Shown in pieces: positions 1 through 5,365 of a stretch of 7,172 nucleotides of DNA. How positions within the stretch are numbered: the first letter of the stretch is position 1; each line of letters begins with the position of its first letter. Position numbers and translations under genes: made by a program. Source of the DNA: Blastocatellia bacterium (GTDB taxonomy: Bacteria; Acidobacteriota; Blastocatellia; Chloracidobacteriales; JADJPF01); the NCBI GenBank assembly GCA_023265235.1, contig JAHFUF010000256.1, forward strand, positions 1 to 7,172, given 5' to 3'. The notes under the pieces are model-generated. The model was not told the origin of the DNA, did no database searches, and was given only the letters and a program-made list of their open reading frames with translations.

Positions 1-2
1 TT

Positions 3-449
3 GTCACTCTTGATGGAATAGATCCTAGGGAAAAACGCAGTGGCCGTATTCGAGAATATGAATATCATTATGTAAGAGTCACTAAGCCTAGTGACCCTAT
101 ATTTAAGGGTCTAGATGATACTAATTCGCGTTTTTGGCAAGCAGGAAGCCATCAACATGTCCTACGTGTTTGGCAAAATCATGGGTTAATGATAGATAGA
201 ATCCCAGAAGGTTTTGTTAATTTAGCCAAAAGCTATTTGTGCCCTTATCAAATGATGGCTTATCGAACAGAGGATCAGCTTATCTACACAGTTCAATACC
301 ATTTAGAAAAGTCTTTTGAAGATTGGAATAAATTACCTACTCGTTGGGAACATCGTAATGATAGCCGTGATGGTCGTATTATTTTTGAGAACTTCCTTTT
401 AGAAGCATTAAAACATCGAGAAAAAACTTCTCTTTCTAAGATCGCATAA
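3..449 (+). CDS. Class I glutamine amidotransferase-like protein, C-terminal part (5' end outside window)
   Basis: The frame is open from base 3 to the TAA at 447-449 and gives 148 residues; the real start lies off the left edge, so the internal ATG at 189 should not be taken as the start. The visible part reads as the back half of a GATase1 (triad) domain. A segment with SHQH, then RIPEGF and NLAKS, resembles the family's 'H...lP.gf..lA.s' stretch. It is followed by VQYHLE and, after a spacer, by GRIIFENFL, like the family's 'QFHPE ... G..i..NF'. H100 and E102 of the visible part would be the catalytic His and Glu; the nucleophile Cys must lie upstream. The usual HPE is HLE here, and an insert of roughly 20 residues separates it from the ENFL helix. 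Such domains transfer ammonia from glutamine to a partner or hydrolyse gamma-glutamyl bonds. The substrate cannot be told from this fragment. The kinase gene follows after 39 bases. Confidence 0.7.
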   Translation, partial: VTLDGIDPREKRSGRIREYEYHYVRVTKPSDPIFKGLDDTNSRFWQAGSHQHVLRVWQNHGLMIDRIPEGFVNLAKSYLCPYQMMAYRTEDQLIYTVQYHLEKSFEDWNKLPTRWEHRNDSRDGRIIFENFLLEALKHREKTSLSKIA

Positions 450-488
450 ATTTAATCTAGCTCTTGATGGTGTAAAAGACTTTTTATT

Positions 489-2132
489 ATGAAGGTTTGT
501 CCGCAATGCCAAACACAATTTAATGATAATGCTACTTTTTGTGGCCAAGATGGTAGCCGCTTAAACCCTCTTTCTAAGAGCAATACAAATTCAGCAGATT
601 CACTAATAGGAACTTGGCTAGATGCTAAATTTAAAGTCCTAAGTAAGCTAGGCCAAGGTGGTATGGGAGCAGTCTATAAAGCTGAGCATGTTAGAATGGG
701 GCGGCTTTGTGCTATTAAAGTAGTTCCTCCTGACCTATCACAAAATGTTGAAGTACTAGAGCGGTTTGAATATGAAGCTAAATTATCTGGTTTATTAAAA
801 GACCCTCATGCAATTGGAGTCTATGATTTTGGTAAAACTACAGATGGAATGTTTTATCTAGTTATGGAATTTGTTGATGGGGAAACAATTTCAAGCATAT
901 TGCGTCGCAATGGACAAATGCCTTTGTCTAGGGTTGTTGAGATTTGCAAACAAGCTGGTGCTGCTTTAGCTGATGCTCATAGTCAAAAAATTATTCATCG
1001 CGATCTAAAACCAGACAATATAATGATTTCCAATAGAAATGGTCAAGACTGGGTAGAAGTACTAGACTTTGGAATTGCTAAGTTTTTTAATGAAGAACAA
1101 GATCTAACCAAAGCTGGCTTGGTTATGGGAACTCCTGCTTATATGTCCCCTGAACAAGTTAGTGGCGATAAATTAGATATACGCTCAGATGTTTATAGCT
1201 TTGCCTTAATTGTTTATCAAATGCTAGTAGGAGCATTGCCATTTCCTGTAGAAAGCTCTCGCACTACTATGATTAGCCGGTTAATGCATAACCCTCAACC
1301 ACCTAGCCTTGTAAATCCCAGCGTAGTGTTACCTAAAGACGTAGAAACAGCAATAATGGCTGCTCTAACTCGTAACCGTGAAGAACGTACTCCAACAATA
1401 GAAAAATTTATTGAATCCTTAGAATCAGGAGCAAACCTAGTAGTATCAACTGCACCTACTCAAGCAATAAAAGCTATTCAAACTACTAAGTTTTCTGAGG
1501 AAAACCTAATACCTGAATATGCTAGATATAACAGCACTTATGGTTTATTAAATATTAATATTCGTCAAGCTATGGTAGGGCGTGCAGAAGTTATACTATT
1601 AAAAAAAGACGCTTGTTGGTATAACTTAGTCTTTAGCAAAGACAATAGGTTATTTCGACTCTTTGCGCATGAAAATAATGCTACTGAATTTTTTATAAGA
1701 GAAATTATTACTGTTTCTCATATTAGTAAAGAAAAACCTAGTAGCTTTAGTGGTTCTTATCAGACTAATAATTTGTTAGCTTTTTATATTTTTCTTAATA
1801 CAGATCTAAGTTGCGAATATGAAGATAGTATCATAGCAACAGATTATACAAACGAAAGTTTTCGTTTATTTGATGTTACAATACGTAGGCTGCTGACAGG
1901 CCGTGCTAAAATTATTTTACTGCGTAAAGAAAGCGTTTGGTATAACATAGTCTATATTCAAAATGCTACAAATTTTAAGATCTTTATTAATGAAAATAAT
2001 TCTAGTGATTTTTGTGTACGTGAAATAGAAAGCCCTTATGATATGAAAAGCGAAAAACCTAGTATTTTTAACCAGGATTATAAGGCTAATCAGCTAGAAT
2101 CTTTTATAGCTTCTTTACTAGTAACTCTTTGA
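489..2132 (+). CDS. Zinc-ribbon Ser/Thr protein kinase with a duplicated C-terminal module (kinase 1)
   Basis: A 547-residue soluble Hanks-type kinase that transfers phosphate from ATP to protein Ser/Thr. Residues 4-24 form a short zinc ribbon: C4, C7, C18, with Asp21 where the fourth Cys would be. The kinase domain spans about 48-312. It has an intact glycine loop (GQGGMG 55-60), ATP lysine K77 in CAIK, likely helix-C glutamate E96, HRDLKPDN at 170-177 with catalytic D172, DFG at 193-195, an activation segment with T207 and T215 before AYMSPEQ, and D234 in SDVYSF. All catalytic residues are present, so it should be active. There is no membrane segment and no PASTA, TPR or WD40 repeat. After a linker, the tail (about 345-547) holds two copies of an 84-residue unit (353-436 and 460-543) that I cannot name. 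The start is well fixed: an in-frame TGA lies at 465 and the zinc ribbon begins at once. No Shine-Dalgarno sequence is visible. The downstream kinase is a paralogue. Confidence 0.95.
   Translation: MKVCPQCQTQFNDNATFCGQDGSRLNPLSKSNTNSADSLIGTWLDAKFKVLSKLGQGGMGAVYKAEHVRMGRLCAIKVVPPDLSQNVEVLERFEYEAKLSGLLKDPHAIGVYDFGKTTDGMFYLVMEFVDGETISSILRRNGQMPLSRVVEICKQAGAALADAHSQKIIHRDLKPDNIMISNRNGQDWVEVLDFGIAKFFNEEQDLTKAGLVMGTPAYMSPEQVSGDKLDIRSDVYSFALIVYQMLVGALPFPVESSRTTMISRLMHNPQPPSLVNPSVVLPKDVETAIMAALTRNREERTPTIEKFIESLESGANLVVSTAPTQAIKAIQTTKFSEENLIPEYARYNSTYGLLNINIRQAMVGRAEVILLKKDACWYNLVFSKDNRLFRLFAHENNATEFFIREIITVSHISKEKPSSFSGSYQTNNLLAFYIFLNTDLSCEYEDSIIATDYTNESFRLFDVTIRRLLTGRAKIILLRKESVWYNIVYIQNATNFKIFINENNSSDFCVREIESPYDMKSEKPSIFNQDYKANQLESFIASLLVTL
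1545..2117 (+). repeat. Tandem duplication of an 84-residue module in the tail of kinase 1
   Basis: Unit A is residues 353-436 (bases 1545-1796) and unit B is residues 460-543 (bases 1866-2117), a 321-base offset. Aligned by eye without any gap, 33 of 84 positions are identical. Shared blocks are IR, GRA, ILL, WYN, ENN, REI and EKPS, and most other positions differ conservatively. The alternating hydrophobic pattern suggests a mainly beta fold. The match is at protein level only; the DNA has diverged, so the duplication is old. I do not recognise the module. A sensor or protein-binding domain that directs the kinase is an inference. Confidence 0.85.
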
Positions 2133-2156
2133 TGGTATTGTTTTTAGGAATATAAT
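2129..2156 (+). promoter_or_regulatory. Candidate sigma70-type promoter upstream of kinase 2
   Basis: TTGATG at 2129-2134 (four of six matches to TTGACA) is followed after 16 bases by a perfect TATAAT at 2151-2156. The -35 overlaps the stop codon of kinase 1, and the start of kinase 2 lies about 100 bases downstream. A second TATAAT at 2207-2212 has no convincing -35. In such AT-rich DNA these hexamers arise by chance, so this is only a candidate. The 123-base gap does make separate transcription of the second kinase plausible. Confidence 0.35.
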
Positions 2157-2255
2157 CAGCCATTTCATCAATATAAAAAATTTTAGTCTAATCAATTCAA
2201 TGACCCTATAATAAATATAAGTGCCCCCTAGGGCTTAGTTTAATTTATTTACAAG

Positions 2256-3647
2256 ATGAAGCAATGTATAGAATGTAAACGAGCCTATGAAGATTCTAAT
2301 AGCTTTTGTGTTTTTGACGGTCAAAAGTTAGTCCTTTCTGAGCCAGAAGATCCTTGTATAGGTTTAGTAATAGATAATAAATACCGTATTGAGTCTAAAA
2401 TTGCCCGTGGTGGCACAGGTATGGTCTATAAAGCTGCTCATATTCAGCTAAATACACCTGTGGCAATAAAAATTATCCATCCTCATTTAGCCAATGACCC
2501 AAAAGCTGTAGAGCGTTTTCGCCGCGAAGCACTAATGACTATGAAAATACGTCATACTAATGCTATTGCTATTATGGACTTTGGTACTACTACATTTATT
2601 CTACCTAAAAGCAGTATTGGCGATATCAAATTAAACAATGTTGAAGCTAATAGTGTTTATGTTGTAATGGAATTACTCCAAGGTATGACTTTAGAAGAAA
2701 AATTAGTAAGCCATGGAGCTTTTTCCCTCCAAGAAACTAATAAAATTATTCAACAAATTTGTGAAGCATTAAAAGTAGCACACGATCATCAAATTGTTCA
2801 TCGTGACCTTAAACCAGATAACATTTTTTTCCATAAAGATGAAGACCAAGAAATAGTTAAACTAGTAGACTTTGGTATTGCAAGGTATTTAGGTAATGTA
2901 GAAGATGAAGAAGAGGTTAGCCGACTAACTCAAGCAGGTTTTGTAGTTGCAACGCCCTTTTATATGTCTCCTGAACAATGTGGTGGGTCTGATGTTGATA
3001 CACGCTCTGATATATATTCTTTAGGTATCATCATTTATCGTATGTTAACAGGAGTATTACCTTTTGATGGTAAAAAAGCTAGTATTATTGTAATGAAACA
3101 TATTTCTGAAAAACCTAAGCCCATTTACCAAATCAAAGCCGAGCTTCCTGCAATAGTAAATGGTGTAGTAATGCATGCTCTTTCTAAAAAATCCGCTGAT
3201 CGTCCTCAAACAGTAAAAGAATTAGCAGAAGAACTAGAAGCAGCAATAAAAGCTGTAACAGAAAAAGAATTACAAAAGGTTTTTATGGAAGCCTCTGAAA
3301 ATGATCTAGAAGCAGCACTACTGCTTACGTCTGAGCCAGGTAAACCTGTTGGTCTTTCCTCATCCATTTCTCGTCATTTTACTACAGGCCAAATAGAGAC
3401 AAATTCAAGCAATGTGTCTGACACTATAAAATCAGGAGACATTCATCTAGGTGTAGACAATCTTTTTCAAGAATTATTAGAAAATATTAAAGACCTTAAT
3501 ACCTTACTAACACTTACTCAAAAAGGATTGGAAAACAAGGACTTTCCTGATCAAACCACTTTTTATGAACTTAGGGCTTTAGTTGATCAAGTACGTGGAA
3601 TACTTTTTGGCTTACACACTACTTACTATAAAGCTCCTATTAATTAA
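2256..3647 (+). CDS. Zinc-ribbon Ser/Thr protein kinase (kinase 2)
   Basis: A 463-residue soluble Hanks-type kinase, paralogous to the gene upstream. The N-terminal ribbon has C4, C7, C18 and Asp21 at the same spacing as kinase 1. The kinase domain (about 43-330) has ATP lysine K72 in VAIK, helix-C glutamate E91, HRDLKPDN at 182-189 with D184, DFG at 205-207, and T233 before FYMSPEQ. Three details differ from kinase 1. The first glycine of the GxGxxG loop is Ala50. About 20 residues (112-133) are inserted just before VYVVMELL. The activation loop carries an acidic stretch (EDEEE, 216-220). The tail (330-463) has no membrane segment, is Ser/Thr-rich at about 359-395, and then looks helical at about 400-450. 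It has no copy of the duplicated module of kinase 1. The start is supported by an in-frame TAA at 2241 and the immediate zinc ribbon; no Shine-Dalgarno is seen. Its substrates are unknown. Confidence 0.94.
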   Translation: MKQCIECKRAYEDSNSFCVFDGQKLVLSEPEDPCIGLVIDNKYRIESKIARGGTGMVYKAAHIQLNTPVAIKIIHPHLANDPKAVERFRREALMTMKIRHTNAIAIMDFGTTTFILPKSSIGDIKLNNVEANSVYVVMELLQGMTLEEKLVSHGAFSLQETNKIIQQICEALKVAHDHQIVHRDLKPDNIFFHKDEDQEIVKLVDFGIARYLGNVEDEEEVSRLTQAGFVVATPFYMSPEQCGGSDVDTRSDIYSLGIIIYRMLTGVLPFDGKKASIIVMKHISEKPKPIYQIKAELPAIVNGVVMHALSKKSADRPQTVKELAEELEAAIKAVTEKELQKVFMEASENDLEAALLLTSEPGKPVGLSSSISRHFTTGQIETNSSNVSDTIKSGDIHLGVDNLFQELLENIKDLNTLLTLTQKGLENKDFPDQTTFYELRALVDQVRGILFGLHTTYYKAPIN

Positions 3648-3656
3648 TTTTCTTTA

Positions 3657-4130
3657 ATGTCAACCAACCAATATAACTTTGTCACCAAATGGGAATTTAA
3701 TGCTTCTATTGAAGAAGTTTTTAAGCTTATAGAAAACGGGTCTGACCTGCCTCGTTGGTGGCCACAGGTTTATCTATCAGCAAAAGCAGAAAAAACAGGG
3801 CGTCCAGATCGTATTGGAGATAAAATTCATTTTCAAACCAAAGGCTGGCTTCCTTACACACTATATTGGACGGCGGAAGTTATTTCGCTACGTGCACCTA
3901 ACCATATGGAAATCAAAGCTACAGGTGATTTTGTTGGCACTGGGGTTTGGACACTTTCTCAAACAGGAACTTTAACAAAAGTCCAATTTGATTGGCATAT
4001 CTTAGCGGAAAAGCCTTTGCTACGTTATTTTTCATTTATTGCCAAACCAATTTTCTCCTGGAACCATCATTGGGCAATGGCACGCGGCTTTGAAAGCTTA
4101 AAAGCAGAATTATTAAGAAATAATCGTTAA
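3657..4130 (+). CDS. SRPBCC / START-like (polyketide cyclase-type) protein
   Basis: A 157-residue protein with no signal peptide, about the usual length for a single SRPBCC domain. The N-terminus has the family pattern: a first strand (FVTKWEFNAS), a short helix (IEEVFKLI), then a tryptophan-rich WWP at 34-36. A beta sheet follows (IGDKIHFQ, YWTAEVISL, HMEIKATG, VWTLSQTG, VQFDWHI), and then a long C-terminal helix (about 136-154). Members of this superfamily enclose a hydrophobic cavity that binds lipids or small molecules; some are enzymes and others are binding proteins. Nothing here fixes the ligand. It begins 9 bases after the kinase 2 stop and in the same frame, so the two are probably cotranscribed. 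No Shine-Dalgarno precedes the ATG, so translation may be coupled to kinase 2. A role as ligand binder or target linked to the kinase is inference from position only. Confidence 0.8.
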   Translation: MSTNQYNFVTKWEFNASIEEVFKLIENGSDLPRWWPQVYLSAKAEKTGRPDRIGDKIHFQTKGWLPYTLYWTAEVISLRAPNHMEIKATGDFVGTGVWTLSQTGTLTKVQFDWHILAEKPLLRYFSFIAKPIFSWNHHWAMARGFESLKAELLRNNR

Positions 4131-4162
4131 AACAAAAGAGGCCAAACAGGTTGCTTGGCCTC
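4131..4162 (-). terminator. Intrinsic terminator between convergent genes, oriented for the minus strand
   Basis: GAGGCCAA at 4138-4145 and TTGGCCTC at 4155-4162 form a perfect 8-base-pair stem with a 9-base loop. Read on the minus strand, the stem is followed directly by TTTTGTTTTAA, a good U-tract, so it ends transcription of the 3D-domain gene, which stops 35 bases before it. Read on the plus strand, only a weak T-containing stretch follows. It may still slow transcription from the SRPBCC gene, whose stop codon lies within the minus-strand U-tract region. Confidence 0.8.
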
Positions 4163-4197
4163 AAACTCGAGGTTATTTATAAAAGGCTAACGCCACA

Positions 4198-4974
4198 TTA
4201 TCTAATCGATACATTAAAAGTCTTTTGTTGCTCTAAAACTTTATCGTTACAAATTTGAGGGTTCCATCCATAACGTAATACTTCTATGGTTACATCTCGG
4301 CGGCCAAACTGAGCAGCTTCTCTACCAGATGCAAGATAAATATCTATTTTTCTTCCTTTAATCTTTCCCCCAGTGTCTAAAACACTATAAAGACCAGTAT
4401 ATTCCCCGCCTCCTATGCGTACAATTGAGCCAATTGGTAAGTAATTAGAGTCAGCAGCAATAATGCCATACTTACTAAAAACCCCCGAAGAAGTGCGCCC
4501 ATTTAAGCAATAGGCTGTTGCTACCATTTTAACTTTTTTACCACCACGCAGACGATTGGCAAACCGACTAACATCTCTAGGAGACTCTTCCACTAACTCT
4601 TTTTCTATTAATTCTTTACCTATTAATTTTTTACCTAACTCCAGTTTTACATCTGGTTTTGGCAAAGATTCAGGACTATCTATTACTTTTAGCTCTGACA
4701 GCTTATTTTCTACTGCAATACTGTTAGCAATATTTTGGCTTGGAATAGGTATTTTCTCTTCTCTTGCAGGTAGTTTAACTACTGCTGACATCAAGCTTAA
4801 ACTATTAGGAAGAAGAAACTTATGAGAATTTTGGTGGTTTTGGTAAATAACATCATTTGCTTTTACTACCTCATAATAAGCAAAAGGAGAAATAATACCA
4901 GCAAAACCAATAGCGAATCCTATAGCACTAGCTAAATAGTAACTCAGACTTTTACCCTGTTGTTTCATGAACAA
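4198..4974 (-). CDS. Membrane-anchored 3D-domain (RlpA/MltA-like double-psi beta-barrel) protein
   Basis: A 258-residue protein with a short basic N-terminus and one hydrophobic segment (about 10-33) that is a signal anchor or signal peptide. A low-complexity linker (about 35-145) follows, then a 3D domain at about 148-236. The three family aspartates are visible: D175 in AADS, D200 in LDTGG and D211 in KIDIYL, with TAYC at 153-156 and FGRRDVTIEVL closing the fold. Proteins with this domain often act on peptidoglycan (MltA-type lytic transglycosylases, resuscitation or spore proteins). Activity on the cell wall is therefore likely, but no second catalytic or wall-binding domain confirms it. 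The linker contains pentapeptide repeats of the form (G/E)K(K/E)L(I/V) at 114-128. The proposed start is TTG at 4974-4972, because AAGGAG lies 6 bases upstream of it; an in-frame ATG at 4968-4966 would have a 12-base spacing. Confidence 0.88.
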   Translation of the reverse strand: MFMKQQGKSLSYYLASAIGFAIGFAGIISPFAYYEVVKANDVIYQNHQNSHKFLLPNSLSLMSAVVKLPAREEKIPIPSQNIANSIAVENKLSELKVIDSPESLPKPDVKLELGKKLIGKELIEKELVEESPRDVSRFANRLRGGKKVKMVATAYCLNGRTSSGVFSKYGIIAADSNYLPIGSIVRIGGGEYTGLYSVLDTGGKIKGRKIDIYLASGREAAQFGRRDVTIEVLRYGWNPQICNDKVLEQQKTFNVSIR

Positions 4975-4980
4975 AAGTTA

Positions 4981-4986
4981 CTCCTT
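4981..4986 (-). promoter_or_regulatory. Shine-Dalgarno AAGGAG favouring a TTG start
   Basis: The minus strand reads AAGGAG, the strongest ribosome binding site in the window. It is 6 bases from the TTG at 4974 and 12 bases from the ATG at 4968. Typical spacing favours the TTG; the two choices differ by only two residues. Confidence 0.65.
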
Positions 4987-5046
4987 ACTTAGTTTTTACT
5001 CTATTTTTTTAAGGTATGATTTTTTTGCTAGGCTTACACTCACTTA

Positions 5047-5074
5047 ATTATTCAGATTAAAAAAATTTTGGCAA
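5047..5074 (-). promoter_or_regulatory. Candidate promoter of the 3D-domain gene
   Basis: On the minus strand TTGCCA (5074-5069, five of six matches to the -35 consensus) is separated by 16 bases from AATAAT (5052-5047, five of six matches to TATAAT). Transcription would start near 5040 and leave a leader of about 65 bases before the TTG start. The surrounding DNA is very AT-rich, so the match could be chance. Confidence 0.35.
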
Positions 5075-5250
5075 GCTCTTTATTTTTAGCTTACTTAGGC
5101 TATTTTTAGTAACCTACCTATTAACATTTAGTTAAAGGCTTTTGGTTAAAGAAAATTATCAACTATTTTTTACTAAAAGTGTCTTATTTTGTTATATTTC
5201 CAAGCAAAAGTTAATCTATTTTTTATCAAATGATCTGCAAGCTTAAAAGT

Positions 5251-5356
5251 CGGTAATGTTTCAGGTTTTTATTGTTTTAGATTATGAATAAACCTAAAAT
5301 CTCACAAACACATCAGCATTCTTGGATCTTGGATCTTAGATCTTGAAACATTACCG
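5251..5356. mobile_element. MITE-like element with 13-base terminal inverted repeats
   Basis: CGGTAATGTTTCA at 5251-5263 is the exact reverse complement of TGAAACATTACCG at 5344-5356, bounding 106 bases. Directly outside both ends stands AAGT (5247-5250 and 5357-5360), as expected for a 4-base target duplication. The interior has no usable open frame and carries three copies of a 7-base repeat next to the right end. This is the anatomy of a short non-autonomous transposon; no related transposase is in the window. The right end lies 9 bases past the stop of the TlpA-like gene. Once transcribed, the element could fold into a long stem and contribute to 3'-end formation, which is an alternative or additional role. 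Confidence 0.55.
5322..5342. repeat. Three tandem copies of a heptamer TTGGATC
   Basis: TTGGATC at 5322-5328 and 5329-5335 is followed by TTAGATC at 5336-5342, with one substitution in the third copy. The array lies inside the inverted-repeat element and abuts its right terminal repeat. Short heptamer arrays arise by slippage and can vary in copy number between strains. Confidence 0.75.
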
Positions 5357-5365
5357 AAGTAAGAC

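Larger units (their letters stand above)
4975..5365. other. 391-base intergenic region
   Basis: This is the longest gene-free stretch, between two minus-strand genes. From right to left it holds the inverted-repeat element at 5251-5356, about 170 bases of AT-rich sequence (5080-5250) in which I see no open frame or stable hairpin, the candidate promoter at 5047-5074, and the AAGGAG ribosome binding site. A GTTAAAG motif occurs twice near 5130-5148, which I consider too short to interpret. Confidence 0.6.

Noticed and set aside
189..449. Independent 86-residue gene starting at the ATG at 189
   Set aside because: The frame stays open to the left edge and the upstream residues continue the amidotransferase pattern, so this is the end of a longer gene.
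464..490. TTGATG and TATTAT as a promoter for kinase 1
   Set aside because: The spacer is only 15 bases and the -10 would overlap the ATG, placing the transcript start inside the gene.
2201..2210. TGACCCTATA, also seen near base 92
   Set aside because: A 10-base match between a coding and a non-coding place with no further similarity.
2207..2212. Second TATAAT before kinase 2
   Set aside because: No acceptable -35 lies 16-18 bases upstream, and such hexamers are frequent in AT-rich DNA.
2225..2232. CCCTAGGG palindrome as an operator
   Set aside because: An isolated 8-base palindrome with no flanking symmetry; chance is sufficient.
4556..4825. Plus-strand open frame of 89 codons
   Set aside because: It lies wholly opposite the linker of the 3D-domain gene, has a Ser/Phe-rich shadow composition, no ribosome binding site and no recognisable motif.
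5275..5299. Hairpin TTTTAG / CTAAAA inside the inverted-repeat element
   Set aside because: Only six A/T-rich pairs with a 13-base loop, too weak to call a terminator or structured RNA.
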